Assembly: GCA_038030265.1 (NCBI GenBank)
Contig: CM075943.1
Span: 39,184,001 to 39,248,000, forward strand
Reading direction: 5' to 3'
Source of the DNA: Corythucha ciliata
Taxonomy: Eukaryota; Arthropoda; Insecta; Hemiptera; Tingidae
DNA: 64,000 nucleotides
This document shows positions 12,101 to 23,700 of this stretch, piece by piece. Under the pieces are notes generated by a model. That model saw only the letters and a program-made list of their open reading frames with translations. It was not told the DNA's origin and did not search any database. A program made the position numbers and the translations under genes. Numbering within the stretch: position 1 is the stretch's first letter; each line of letters begins with the position of its first letter.

Positions 12101-15100
12101 CGCTATATTACGGCACCGCTTTTCTAGGAAACCAAAGCTTTACTGAAATTTTTCTCCATTTTAGCCGCGAATTAGTGCTATTTCCATTTTAGCAGGGGAT
12201 TAGCACTTTTCTCAATTTTAAAGGAATATTATCACTTTTATTAGCGTTTTCATCCCATGAATTAGCGATTTTCTCAATTTTTGCCACAAATTGGCGTTTT
12301 CCTCCATTTTTAGCAGCGATTTTGAGCTGAAATGTAAGGGGTTTTCTTAATTTTAGACATGCTAATTAGTGATTTTCTCAATACTTGCCGTGAATCAGCG
12401 TTTTTTTTTACGTTTCAGTCCTGCATTGGCACTTTTTGTTTTAATTTAAGTTATGGCGAATTATCACTTTTTCTCAGTCTCAGTCGAAGTATCATTTTTC
12501 TAAATGTTAACCGCGAATTATGAGTGATTTTTTTCATTTGTATCCGCAAAGTAACGTTTTTCCTCGCGAATTAGCACTTTTTCTCAATTTCATCGACGAA
12601 TTAACCATTTTTCTCAATTTTAGCCGCGATTTTTTTCACTTGTATAGCCTTGTTATAGCGAATTTTCCTAATTTTAGCCGCGAGCTTGGCCCAAAAAACA
12701 GCACATTAGCTGTTTTTAGCTGTAAAATTGCCTCTATACGCACAGAGAATAAGCGGTTTTTTGTAAATTATGGTCTGGAAGTTGCACTTGGAAAACCACG
12801 AGTGAGCGCTTTTTCGCACTTTTAGCTACGAATATTAACGCTTTTTCGAAACTTTTGCTGCCTTCTTGCCCTAAAATCGGCACATTAGAGCGCCTTCTCA
12901 ATTTTATCTGCTTAAGGAGCTAAAAAAAACTTGGGGATCATCGTATTTTCTGTATTTTAGCCGCGAATGCACGTCCAGAAGGCGCGAATTTTCTCAATTT
13001 GAGCCATCAGAATAGTGTGGGCTCACTAGCCACACTATTTGCTGATCACCAGCAATTAACGTTCTATTCTCCAGGTCGGAATGGGCCCCCTCTGCCAGGT
13101 TTTTTGAGTTATGCGTTGTACTAGTCTGATACGGATTTAGGATTTGCTCAAGGCTTGAGAAATTGTGTGCTTTGCTCTACTAAAAATGGTTTGAGAGCTG
13201 ACAGCTATTCTGTCTAAAAACGGCTAAGCTGACGATTCGCATCTTGAAAATGGCTAAACTGACTATTTGCGTGCTAAAAATAGCTAATCTGGCAACTCCA
13301 ACTTTAGAAATGACTTCACGCCCCCTAAAAATAGCTAACGAGACGATTCGCGCAGCCCTGAAAATCCTTGAACAGATCATGATCCCCTCCTTGAAAATGG
13401 CTAAATCGACTATTCGCATGCCAAAATGGCCACACTGACCATTCGGGCGCAAAACATTACCAACACTTCACGCCACTAGCTGAAAATACTTTTTGCGAGC
13501 CACAAACTGTTAATTAAACGGACTAGTTTCACCCAAAATGGCTAAAACATGACCATTTGCATGTCAATTCTTCCTAAAAAAAAAGTCAAACTGACTCTAC
13601 TTAACCTAAAATTTGCTAAACTTAAGGTACGTGCCGTTTTGTTTTAAATACCTGAACAGATTGTTCCTGCACTTCAAAAGGGCACTTTAAAGCGACCATA
13701 GACCTGCCAAAAATGGCTAAAGTTGCCATTCGCACCTGGCCTAGACAGACTATATGGCGCCCAAAAAAACACAGCTATACTGACTGCGTCCCAAAATGGT
13801 AGAACAGACCGCCAACGAATGGGCCCTCTCTGCCTTACCAAATAATCGACTCCCAAGTTGGTTCCTGCAATACTTTGCCGTGCTAGACTCGCGCTATAAA
13901 ACGGCGCCACTTGCTATTCACGCTCTAAAAATAACTACAGGAGCCTTCCAGTTGCAGCACGTCAGCTGAGTCTTTTCAAGGTTGAAATTCAAGGCCGGTT
14001 CATGGCTTATGAATCGGATTTAGGGTGTCACGTTCAAGTTTTGAGGGCATTATGACCGTTTATGGAGGAGGGATGTAAAGTTAGTAGTTTTCGACCTGGA
14101 AAACCCCGTTTTCGTGCTCAATCAACAGTTTTACAGCTAATTAGCTATTGTGGTGCTCCTGGTGGTAGTGGAGTGGAGGGCGTTTGTGAATGATCGCAGC
14201 CATGCAGTTGGAATAACAGCAAGTTTATGGCGTGAAATTACATGTTTTTTTTTGTTTTTTTGGAGGTGTGTTGTGTTCTCAAGTCACTAATGGTGGATTT
14301 CATCACCATGGCTTAAGGTTAAGGGCCATGGCTAAGGTTAACTAAGCCGAACCTTCAGCAATTTCAGCCCCAATATTTAGTCCGAATTTGAGCCACGAAT
14401 ATTTAGTGCTTTCCTACACTTTGGTTGCGTTCTTGCCCCGAGAACAGCACATTTGAGCACCCCTTCCAAATTTTAGCCGCCTAAGGACCTAGAGAAACTG
14501 GGGATCAGCGGATCCGAGCCAAATCCTTGTCTTTCCATCATCAAGCTTTTAGGGGGCCCCTCTGAACTGGGGACCGGGGTGATCTGCCCCACTCACCCCT
14601 ACTTCGGTACGCTACTGCTCCCTCCTGGGGATTCTAAGTTTAAACCCTCCTTCCTCTTTTCCTTCCTGGGATTCAGCTAATTGTAAGGCAGAGAAAAACT
14701 AAATTCGTTTTTATCACTAACACGATCATTTTGGTTATCTCCCACTCCAATATATTCAAGGACGAGAAAGACTTGATTCCGCCCGGGGTGCTCGGGCGTT
14801 CAATTAGGTGAGAAATTAGAAACCGATTGTTCAGAAGTTCCCTTCCTTCCCGCTCCCATCCCAAACGTGCAACTTGGTGAAGGAAAGTTGTAGTTCACAT
14901 CATACCGTCGATTATCCCTCCACTTTAGCGTCCACTTTAGCCCTGAAATTCGAGGAAGAGCCTCTGTAGGTGACATGAAGGGATGAAAAACTCGTCTTCA
15001 ATATGTATCACTTCGATGTTTCAGAAATCGCATTGTCAGAATTTTTGACTTTCAACAAGATTAAACCTCTCACCAATGACGTTGACACACTTAAGAAGGC

Positions 15101-17089
15101 ACTCAGTCGATCTCCAATACTTACCGTAACGGATGACATGATGGTCATGTCGACAGTTCCTGTCTCCAAAAAGGAGAACGAGGATGACTGTGTAATCTAC
15201 GTGGTAATTGGTTTTTTTACGCATACGTCGCGTGCTACGACGTTACATGTTTTTTTTTTGTCTGTTCAGGAACCAGTCCCCACTGATGCCGACCACAAGT
15301 GGGTTTCAGACGTGTTTTCGCGGTACGGAAAAATCGACTATGTCTCCCTTCCCAAATTTCCCAAGTCCAATAAATGTAAAGGGTTTGCTTTCGTTGAATT
15401 TGCCGACCCTGAAACCGCGGAAAAAGCGATCAAAGTATAAACTGAACCAAGTATTGCTATTTTCTCCTCAAGATCTTAACTCACTTTGATTTATTAGGAA
15501 TTTAAGGAAATTGGACAATATTTGAGTGAATGCCAACAACCGGAGAAACTGTTGAGTAATGCGACGAAAGACGAGGCGGTGTCACAAGGGGTTGACGGCG
15601 TGGATGAAAACATCAGCGCGAGCGATCATGAAAAAAAGCGTCGAGGAACCAAAGATAAATCTTTGAAAAGGAAAAAAGTGAGCACGGAGGATGGGGACGA
15701 AGTCACAACGAAAAAGTCGAAATCGGCCGACGAGGCTCCTTCGGCGAGTGAATCTAATCGAGACCCTGAGGGTAATTTTCTCGTGAATCCACAGCATTTG
15801 ACGTCGAATAATTATTCCTAGCATTTATGTTTTAGAGTCCACGGACTGCGGGGATGGCGATGGAAACACCGAAGAAAAAAAGAAGAAAAACAGAAAGAAG
15901 AAGAAGAAACGCAAGAAACTCACGCTTCAATCTTTCGGACTTCAAATCTTGTCCAAGTATTTGTTTTTCGTTCTTCCAACCATTTGGTGACCCTAAATAA
16001 ATTTTATTTGGCCAGAAAAGACTGGAAAGTCCTTAGAAACAAGTATTTGACGACTCAAAAGAAAAAGATGAGTTTACTCAAAAAAAGACTGGCTGAAGCG
16101 CAAAAATCTGGCGTAGGAAAAGACATCCCGAAGCCTAAAACAGAATCCACGCTCCCCGAACAGTTTATGCACGGCCTAATTGTAAAAGTCAAAACCGACC
16201 CAATTAATGACTTGAATGACTTCAAGGTAAGTTTTCTTATTTCTTTTTTTCTTAGTACCTATAATTAATGAATTGATTTTTGTGTTTGTCTCTACCACAA
16301 CTTAGAAACAAGTTAACACGATAAGTTCTCGGGTTAATTTCATTGACGCCAAAGAGGGTAGTGACACAGCTATGGTGCGACTAGCGTCGATAGATGATTC
16401 AAAAGCTTTCTGCGACAAATCACCCTGGCCCAATGTCAGCATAATCGACGGTAAGATGTGAACTACAACTTTCCTTCACCAAGTTGCACGTTTGTGATGG
16501 GAGCGGGAAGGAAGGAAACTTCTGAACAATCGGTTTCTAATTTCTCACCTAATTGAACGCCCGAGCACCCGGGCGGAATCAAGTCTTTCTCGTCCTTGAA
16601 TATATTGGAGTGGGAGGTGTTTAAATGAAACTCCCTCGAAACTTTGTCGCAGGTTTCCCCATTTTATTGTGAAACATTTAATTGAAAGATGGCAACAGGA
16701 AAAGTCGTTCCTTTTACCTGAGGTAATAAAAACATTGAAAAGTTTTGTCCATCCAAGTTTATCGGAAGCTTTGTCAAAACAATGATCAAAAGAATTCCAC
16801 TTTCTTTTTCCCCCAATTGTGTTCAACGTCTTTCTGAATCACCCCCCGGCGTTTGGTACCGTGGCTTTATTAGACACAAACTTCTGGGATGAAGTTGATA
16901 CATTTTCAACTAATTACATATTTTCTCGTTTTAGGTGAAGAAGAGGAGCAGTACTGGAAGATCATCAGGAAAGACAGAGAGGAAAAACGAAACCAATCTA
17001 AAAAAGTAAAAGAGAGAGGGAAACAGAAATTACTCAAAAAAGCTGAAAAAGTACTCGGCAAGCATATATTTTTCGATGAAACCGGATGA
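6163..17089 (+). CDS. LARP7: La-related protein 7 (LARP7), eight exons
   Basis: Exons 6163-6349, 15025-15203, 15270-15434, 15498-15771, 15836-15956, 16016-16226, 16306-16450 and 16935-17089 join in frame to 478 residues (human: 582). The La motif covers about 25-110 (FYFSPANLSKARYV, then ALSEFLTFNKIKPL). RRM1 covers about 117-183, with RNP2 at VIYVEP and RNP1 KGFAFVEF at 159-166. A lysine-rich linker lies at about 190-308. The family block LSKKDWKVLRNKYL lies at 307-320. The C-terminal xRRM is about 359-455, ending in EEEQYWKIIRKDREEKRN. LARP7 binds the 3' U-tail and 3' hairpin of 7SK RNA, holding P-TEFb in an inactive complex, and assists U6 snRNA modification, in the nucleus. Intron 1 is 8.7 kb and repeat-filled; introns 2-6 are 59-79 bp and intron 7 is 484 bp. 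Confidence 0.92.
6350..7627. other. LARP7 intron 1, 5' part, unassigned
   Basis: There is no supported gene. A CAGAGATGGG word at 6837, followed by ACGGCGTTACTG-like text, resembles the end of hAT-type non-autonomous elements, but I find no matching opposite end. A G-run of 11 lies at about 6570-6580. Sequence near 7500-7590 (CAGCGAGGTCCA...) recurs near 17590, so both belong to a dispersed repeat. Confidence 0.35.
7628..8612. mobile_element. Inverted-repeat element, ~985 bp
   Basis: Arms at about 7628-7708 and 8528-8612 are reverse complements. They share CTCGTCTAATACTCGGCATA with its complement and GCACCAATCCTGG with CCAGGATTGGTGC. The interior has no long frame and includes ACAGGGTGGTCGG at about 7872, a word typical of arthropod transposon ends. 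It is non-autonomous and its class is not determined. Confidence 0.55.
8750..9480. repeat. Degenerate short tandem repeat, family D
   Basis: Diverged units of about 17-25 bases are built around AACCACAAAAAGCTC and CCCCAAAATGCTCTAAC. The stretch is strongly A- and C-biased on the plus strand. No coding signal is seen. Confidence 0.6.
9480..10405 (+). repeat. Degenerate ~31-bp minisatellite, family B
   Basis: Units approximate TTTTAGCCGCGAATTAGC followed by GCTTTTTCTCAA, about 31 bp in all, with many substitutions and slips. Seven further stretches of this family occur in the window in both orientations. Confidence 0.7.
10410..11607. mobile_element. Terminal-inverted-repeat element, 1198 bp
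   Basis: The left end GGGTAATTCCAAGTGGCGAA and right end TTCGCCACTTTTAGTGGAAT followed by CACCC are imperfect reverse complements of about 30 bp. The bases TTTA flank both ends (10406-10409 and 11608-11611), consistent with a 4-bp target duplication. A word TCATTCCCC(T)G recurs at least five times inside. There is no transposase frame, so it would be mobilised in trans if at all. Confidence 0.65.
11702..12139. mobile_element. Palindromic MITE, 438 bp, TTA duplication
   Basis: Inverted arms of about 130-180 bp begin AGCTTTGGTTTCCTAG and end CTAGGAAACCAAAGCT. Both arms contain GACAGCGGCACCGCTT or its complement. TTA flanks both ends (11699-11701 and 12140-12142). A 3-bp TWA duplication is typical of PIF/Harbinger elements, but the termini alone do not prove that class. 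The interior is non-coding. Confidence 0.75.
12143..13010 (+). repeat. Minisatellite family B
   Basis: Units of the TTTTAGCCGCGAATTAGC type continue here in plus orientation after the MITE, so the MITE appears to have landed in the array that runs from about 9480. The longest frame (101 aa at 12520-12825) is an array shadow. Confidence 0.65.
13180..13940. repeat. Minisatellite family A, second array
   Basis: Units again combine AAAATGGCTAAACTGAC with GATTCGCG, as at 1-830, with similar divergence. Frames on both strands here are repeat shadows. Confidence 0.65.
13941..14738. other. LARP7 intron 1, 3' part, unassigned
   Basis: This is mixed low-complexity sequence with poly-T runs, some family B remnants near 14380-14480 and a GC-richer patch at 14540-14640. 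I see no gene and no element with clear ends. Confidence 0.3.
14739..14915 (-). repeat. Inverted copy of LARP7 exon 7/intron 7 junction
   Basis: This 177-bp segment is the reverse complement of 16441-16616 with only a few mismatches. On the minus strand it reads ATAATCGACGGTATGATGTG, which copies the last ten bases of LARP7 exon 7 and the donor region, with GTAAG changed to GTATG. It lies about 110 bp upstream of exon 2, so exons 2 to 7 are bracketed by long inverted arms. Confidence 0.85.
16441..16616 (+). repeat. Right arm of LARP7-flanking inverted repeat
   Basis: It starts ten bases inside exon 7 and runs through the first 166 bases of intron 7. It pairs with 14739-14915. Homology stops sharply at GTGGGAG on the intron side. 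Confidence 0.85.
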
Positions 17090-17130
17090 GAGCTTTGGGC
17101 TGACATCCCCAGTGATTTTTTTATTTATTT

Positions 17131-17136
17131 AATAAA
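17131..17136 (+). terminator. LARP7 polyadenylation signal
   Basis: An AATAAA hexamer lies 42 bp after the LARP7 stop codon and is followed by a TCTGTAACC stretch. It is the first canonical signal downstream of the gene. Confidence 0.7.
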
Positions 17137-17179
17137 ATCTGTAACCTCTAAAAAAAAAATCCGTTTGCTCCCTATCAGT

Positions 17180-17778
17180 ATGATAAGTACAACGTGACCG
17201 GCGGCCACAGAAAAATTCGTGGGGACCGGAAAACGGGCCAAATTCGCCTGAATCACGGGAAGAACTCCTTCAACTGCTCGTCTGATGATGCATTTCGATT
17301 TTCCAACTCCCCGTGATGAGTAACCCCAAAATACGAGTTTCGTCCTTTTAAACACTTTGGCAATTTTCACCAAAATCCTGGTTATGTGGGCGATGAATTT
17401 GTCCAATTTTCCCAAAGTGTTCCGATCTGAGCCAAACGCGGTTTATGAGTCCCCCAGGCCATCCTGGATGTATAGTTGCAGGCGGTTCGGTCAAATCACC
17501 CCCCAAAGTGTCTATACACTCAAAGTGACGATAAATGGGCATGACACGTTGACCATGTTCCTGGCCGAATTTCTCCGCTTCACGCCGGCCCAGCGAGGTC
17601 CACTTGCGTCGAGGCTCTTCCTTGGACTTCCGGGCTGATGATAACGTGGCCGGCGCCCATGGGAAACGGGCCAAAGCGGCCGGAGTTACGGCGAGAACCC
17701 CTTCAACTGCCCTTCTCACGGAAATTCCGATTCGATTTTCCAATTATCCGTGATGAGAAGCCAAAAAAATGTCGTCCA
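17180..17778. repeat. Two direct copies of a ~150-bp repeat
   Basis: Copies at about 17180-17345 and 17636-17778 share GAAAACGGGCCAAA-like and CCTTCAACTGC-like text, then CGATTTTCCAA and CCGTGATGAG. The 290 bp between them carries an imperfect inverted pair around AACACTTTGG. Minus-strand frames of 96 and 131 aa both translate a shared RRAVEGVL phrase, which reflects the duplication; I do not recognise it as a protein domain. Confidence 0.6.
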
Positions 17779-18480
17779 TTTTCAATTTATTGACCATTTT
17801 CTGATGGCCGATCAGTGTGATCTCTCCCTTTAAAGCGTGAGACGGGGCCCCCAGCCCTCCCCACCAGGAGCGCCGAAACGGTTTCAATAAGGTGCAGTCG
17901 AACTCTTGAAAAGGACCAGCCCACACATATGCGAGTTCCTCCCCCCCCCACCAACATCGCACCACGCCAAATTGCCTTCCGCCAGCTAGGTTATCCTGTA
18001 AAGGTGGGATTCCTACGCTGCGACTGCCAACGGCTAGAGCCGTGCGGCTATAAAAGAGCCAGGTCAAGTTAGCGATCTTTTTTCCGTCAACGGAAAGAAG
18101 ATGAGGGGGAAGGGGAGGAAGGTAGGACAGATGGAATTGAGGGGGGGCGGTGCATTGACACCATAAACACAAAATCAACGCACACGAACGACATGAATAC
18201 GGGCAGAGGCAGTCAGGGGGCAGGATCGCTATTCGTTGGGCTGATAATATCGTTATAAAGTTTCGTGCCACAACCATCTTCGGTATGGAACCTCTACAGA
18301 CACCCCCGACGCAAAAATCATGCCCGCCAATGACATAAGTACATGCTTGTTTTGCGTCGGGGGTATCTGTCTGTATCCCATCATAACTGTGCATAGTAAA
18401 ACTATGGCGAGATTTGTTATAGAGAAAAACGCACATTCACTGAAATTGAGAAAAGTCCCTATATTTAGTGGCTCGTTTGA
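17779..18480. other. Unassigned GC-richer spacer with hairpin
   Basis: GC content is higher than in surrounding DNA. A strong hairpin lies at about 18296-18375: ACACCCCCGACGCAAAA pairs with TTTTGCGTCGGGGGT, with a loop of about 35 bases. The 230-aa minus-strand frame at 17744-18436 has no recognised motif, is low in hydrophobic periodicity and spans the hairpin, so I do not call it a gene. Confidence 0.4.
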
Positions 18481-18950
18481 GGGAAAAGCTCTAATTTGCG
18501 CTTGAATTAGCAATTTTTTCAGCCAAAAATTTACCTTCAGAAGACACGAATTAGTGTTTTCTCAATTTTAGCCGTGAAGTAGCGTTTTTCTTAATTTTTA
18601 ACCACCAATTTGCGTTTTTCTTTGTTTTACCCGTAAATAAGTGTGTGTGTGCGTGTTTTTTATTTTCTTTTTATTTTTATTTTATTTTTTTAATTTTTGC
18701 TGTTTATTAACATTTTTGAAGACTATTCGCGAATTAGCACATTTCTTAATTTTTCCACTAATTTGCAAATATGCTCAATAATGAATTATCGATTTCATAT
18801 TTATTACCCGCCGACAAGCACTTTCTCTCAATTTTAGCCGCAAGTTCACGGTTTTTCATTTTTAGCCGCAAATGAATGCTTTTATCCATTTTAGCCGCAA
18901 AGTTGCCTCCAGTTTGTTGCTTTCTAAATTTTAGCCGCGAATTGTTTTAG
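18481..18950 (+). repeat. Minisatellite family B
   Basis: Diverged units of TTTTAGCCGCGAATTAG with CTCAATTTT run up to the dispersed repeat copy 2. Confidence 0.6.
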
Positions 18951-18954
18951 TGCA

Positions 18955-19398
18955 TTTCATTCAAAAAATGCACTATTGGTCTCGCCCTGATGGACGCACA
19001 TATGGGTTGTGGTACTTTTTTTTCACGTTTCAAAACCCCTAGAACACGAATCCGAGGTCGGTTCGATTTGCTATATATATTTATATTTATGGCCCCTCGC
19101 TTGTTAGCACGATCACGGTCGCAATTTTTGACTTAGGGCAACCAAATTTGGTCTAAAAATCAATAGCGTGAATATCTTGGACGAGTTCGTGATCCAGATG
19201 AATCGGTCCACGGGAACGGTGTGAAAGAGGGGTTTGAATTAGTTGAAAATTCGCTACCGCACGGCTGTTGCTGCAATTGCCCCCAAAATTGACACGAGTA
19301 ATGAGAAATGAACGCGCTTTCGTATGAGACCCTTGTGAACCAAATCCGTTGATATGGCAGGGGAGTTCTCGGCGGAGGGGAGCTATTAAATTAACGCT
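18955..19398 (-). repeat. Dispersed repeat copy 2, fragment left of retrotransposon
   Basis: This is the reverse complement of about 1675-2130. It ends at AATTAACGCT, exactly where the LTR begins. The rest of the repeat resumes at 26604 with CGCTATGCC. Joining the two sides recreates the uninterrupted order seen in copy 1. Confidence 0.85.
19395..19398. repeat. Target-site duplication CGCT, left copy
   Basis: CGCT precedes the left LTR, and CGCT follows the right LTR at 26604-26607. The uninterrupted paralogue at about 1677-1690 has a single CGCT (read in reverse complement), confirming a 4-bp duplication. Confidence 0.9.
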
Positions 19399-20525
19399 TG
19401 TAAGATGGTTCACTGGAGACGGGGGGGGGGGAATCGGAACAGGATGGGTCGGCTGGCTATGTCAAGGGCAAAGTAAAAGTCAACACCCGTATGTGGTGGC
19501 TGATCAATTGGGTTTATTTGTTTGTGAAACAACTATAGTGGTTTAGTGGTCGGGAAACAACATAAATTGTACACTTGAACAATACGCTTCGTATTTTCGG
19601 GAGGGTAGGGAAAATTTATAATTTACTGCTTCGATTAGGAGGAGTGAAATCCCGTCCGCTGATCGGAAGTAGGCTTCTAACAAACAAAATAACCACAGGT
19701 GAATTTCCTATGGGCGTGCGATAATGGTGGAGTAGAGACGGGAGGGGGGGGGGAGGAAATAAGGATAGGAGGGTCAGTCACCTGAGAAAGTCTTAACTTA
19801 TTAACTAGAGACTACTTCAAGTCCAGCGGATAGTCCAAGTGGCGCGGGGATTAAAGAGGACAAATTAAAGTCTACCCAAACTGGGGGGGGGGGGGAAAGG
19901 GCAACGAAATGCCTTAAAGGTAGGCGTTAAATAAACGGATCGTTGATGATTGCTTATCTGCACCAGGTTCCTTCTCCTGGCGATGTCCGACGTCGTCCCA
20001 GGACGAACGGGGAAATGATATTTCCGGGCGGATGTGGGAAGTGTCAGAGTTTCGCTCTCGAACGTCTATACGGTGGCGATCTTCCAAGTAAGGGGGAGGA
20101 TTTCTCCCGCGTACACGGTGCCCTAAAGGGGAACATTACGTATTATTATGCTACTAGGAAAGAATAAGTTTCTTTCGGTCAAACGACTCACCTACGACAG
20201 TAGGGCACGAGGAAACGGAATAACCAACGATGGTCCTGGCCAGATAGTTTGGCCGCCGTCTCCCACAATTCGTCAGGAGGGAAAGCCTTTCGCGAGCCAA
20301 ATATAATTTTCCAAATATGATTTGCAGCGTACAGTGGAACGTACCCACGGTAGACGATAAACGATAAGGATTAACTGTGAAACAGTACGCGTTGCCTCGG
20401 GGCTCAAGGCAGACTAACGGAGGCATTAACTTATCTTCTTTAGTTAAACGCGTACTATGCCCGATCCTGCACTTCTTTCGTTTTATTTTATTTAGAAAAT
20501 CAACGCCACCGTGATCACGGTTACA
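19399..20525 (-). repeat. 3' LTR of the retrotransposon (1127 bp)
   Basis: On the minus strand it begins TGTAACCGTGATC and ends CCATCTTACA, the usual TG...CA ends. The purine stretch just upstream on the minus strand (AAGTGTGGGGG) is the likely polypurine tract. Three G runs of 10-13 on the plus strand give it unusual homopolymer content. The 74-aa and 90-aa frames inside recur identically in the other LTR and are shadows. Confidence 0.95.
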
Positions 20526-20712
20526 CCCCCACACTTAGATTATCGATAGATAGTACCGAAAGCTACCCCGGCAGACTCGTGAATGTGAACTTGGGCGACA
20601 CGGAAAGCAACGGAACACTTTGATTCGAGATGTAGAGGGGTGAAGGGGGGGGGGGGAAACACAGTTCGGTAACTTACGGCAGGGGAACGAAAGGCTGAAG
20701 GATTAGGGCGAA

Positions 20713-23700
20713 TTATGGTGCCGGAGAGTCCAGTTGGGACTCCAGCACTGCTTCTGGCCGAAACCGTTTTAGTTGGGACACGTGAAATTTTCCCAAGTTC
20801 TTCTTGGTAGAGGATTCAAGAAGATAGGTATTTGTTCCTAAACATTTCCGTATACGGAAGGGACCCTGAAACTTAGGAGTCAATTTCTGAGTAAAGTGGT
20901 CCGCTGCAGAAGACAGTAAGTGACTTCGTTTCCAAACGAGGTCCCCTACCTCGAAACGTTCCGATCGCCGTCGCAAATTATAGTACCGACTTTGGCGTGA
21001 ACTGGCCTGCAGAATATTATCCTGGGCTTTACGGCAGTTAGTATCAAGTTGACGAAGTGTATCCACCCAATCGCTACGGTTTTGGGTTAAGTTGCTCTCT
21101 TCGTCAACGCTCGCAACCGGGGCCTCCACTGGGTGATGATGTAACTCTCTCCCTAAATTTAGAAACGCTGGGGAATAACCGGTGCTAGAGTTTTTGCTGG
21201 TGTTGATCGAAAACGCAAATTGAGGTAGCAGAGCGTCCCAGTCCTGCTGCTCCCGGTCTACGTAAGACGTAATCATTCGCTTGAGGACCTGATTGGTCCG
21301 CTCCACTGGATTTGACTGTGGGTGGTAAGCAGGAGTGGTACGATGCTGTATACCCAACCTTCGAAGGGGACCAGTGAACTCCTGGCCCAGGAAGGGGGTT
21401 CCTTGGTCAGAGATGAATTCCTTGGGGCTACCCCATCGATACAGCACTCGTTGAGAAAAATGGTCCCAGACAACTTTAGAAGTCGCACTCCGAACCGGGA
21501 TTATTTCAACCCATTTCGTGAAACAGTCGAGAAAGGCTAAAATGTATTTATTCCCTCTTCTGGACCGTGGGAAAGGCCCCATAAAATCGGCCGACACGTT
21601 GGTCCAAGGTCCCTCAGGCACCCGGGGCCGCATGAGTCCTGTAGGAGAGGAAGTTTGGTGCTTGGTCGATTGGCACACCGTGCATCCCTGAATGTAACGG
21701 TACACATCGCCAGACATTCCCGGCCAGTGATACAAGGTGTGTATCCGGCTCAGGGTCTTATCTCGACCCAGGTGTCCCGCTTCTGGCACGTCGTGACATT
21801 CGTTGAGGGCAGTCAAGCGTAGGCTACTGGGCAACACCAGGCGCCAGACGTTTTTGCCTTGCTCAGATTTTGGCGATTTATGGAAGAGAATCTCCTCTTC
21901 GGCCAACCACTCTGGATATTTAGAGGGCTCCTCCCGCACTCGAGTTAGCTGTCGGCAATACCACGGGTCCTGTTCGATCAGGGGCAACAGATCCGCCTTC
22001 TGTATCACGCAAAGTTTATTCCCTTCAAACTCCCGGGACAAGGCATCCGGTAGTTGATTCCGAGTGCCTGGTCTATACTGGACATCAATATTGTGCGCTT
22101 GAAGACGAATTATCCACCGAGCTAATCGACCAGTGGGATTCTTTATTCCCATCAGCCAGCGTAAGCTAGCGTGGTCCGTCAGGACCTTGACCGGCCCACC
22201 TTCGACGTAGGGCCGGAATTTCTCCAGGCCAAAGATCAGGGCTAGGCATTCCAACTCGGTTGCCGAATAATTCCGTTCGGCGGGATTGAGTGCCCGACTC
22301 CCGTACGCGACTACCCGTTCCTGCCCCTCTTGGATTTGAGTTAACACGGCCCCCAAACCGGTGGTACTTGCGTCAGTTTGAATGACGAATGGTTTTGAAA
22401 AGTCGGGTCGAGCTAGCACTGGAGCCGTCGTAAGAAGGGATTTAATTCGGCTAACTGCCATCTCCTGTTCCGGACCCCACTCAAAGGGAGCGCCCTTTTT
22501 AAGTAGATCAGACAGAGGCTGCGCGATTTGGGAAGCATTTTTGAAGAAGCGCCTATACCACGAGAACATTCCCAGGAAACGGCGAACCGTCCTCACGGAA
22601 GAGGGGCGAGGATAATCGAGTACGGGCTTAATCTTATCGGGATCAGGACTGATTCCATCGGAATTGATTAAAAACCCTAGGTAGGTTAGCTGTTCGGCAC
22701 CAAATTCGCATTTTTCCCAATTGACGCGTAGACCAAATTTTTGTAAGCGGGTAAACAACGCCTTCAGGCAATCGAGGTGTACCCTGTAGGTGGGAGTAAC
22801 AACCAATAAGTCGTCTAAATAGGCATGAACGTAGGGACGCAGTTCTGCCGTGAGAAGGGCATCGACTAGACGCTGAAATGTGGCTGGTGAGTTGGTTAGG
22901 CCAAACGGTAGAAATTTGAACTGAAAGTGGCCTTTTCCCGGAACACTAAATGCGGTTACGGGCGCACTCTCGGGTTCTAACGGTACTTGAAGGTATGCCT
23001 GCTTCAAATCAATTTTTGAAAGTACTGCCACATTTTCTAGGTTCTCCAGTAAGGACCCCATATGAGGAAGCGGATAAGCGTCTTTCCGGGTCTGGCTGTT
23101 GACCCTGCGGAAATCAATGCACATCCGGTAAGTGTTATCGGGTTTGGGGACCATGACCACGGGACTACTCCATGGAGAGTCCGAGGGTTCTATGATACCT
23201 TCCTCCAATAGTCGATCCACCTCCTCTTCAATTTTACCCTTGATGAGAGGTGAAGTTCGGTAACTTCTCTGCTTGACTGGTTGTGGATCAAGTAACTCTA
23301 TGCGATGACGTATCGGAACTTTACCGAGACAAAAGAGTTCGCTATGACGAAAATGTTCCACAACCTGGCTTAATTGGTCGCGCTCCTCCAGCGAAAGGGA
23401 TTGGATGCTGGATAATGGAGAAATCAAGGCGCTTTCATTTGTAACTAGACTATACCGCGCATCACGACCGTTGATGGAGTATTCCCCGGAATCGAAGAAA
23501 AGGTGAATTCCCAATGTTTTCAGGCTGTCGAGTCCCAGAATACACTTCAATGCCAGATTTGGGAGGAAAAGAAATTTTAAGGTAAAACTGGTCTCATGAC
23601 AGTGAACGGGTAACTCAATAGTCTGTTGAACCAACTCTATCTTACCGTTTGCCAACTGGACCGCCTGTGGCGAGATTGGGTCAAGCTGGGGGACTGAGAG

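Noticed and set aside
17744..18436. Minus-strand 230-aa frame
   Set aside because: It crosses a hairpin and GC-rich repeats, has no recognised domain and starts inside a duplicated repeat.
19943..20167. 74-aa frame, identical to 26021-26245
   Set aside because: Both lie inside the LTRs, antisense to the retrotransposon, and show no domain.
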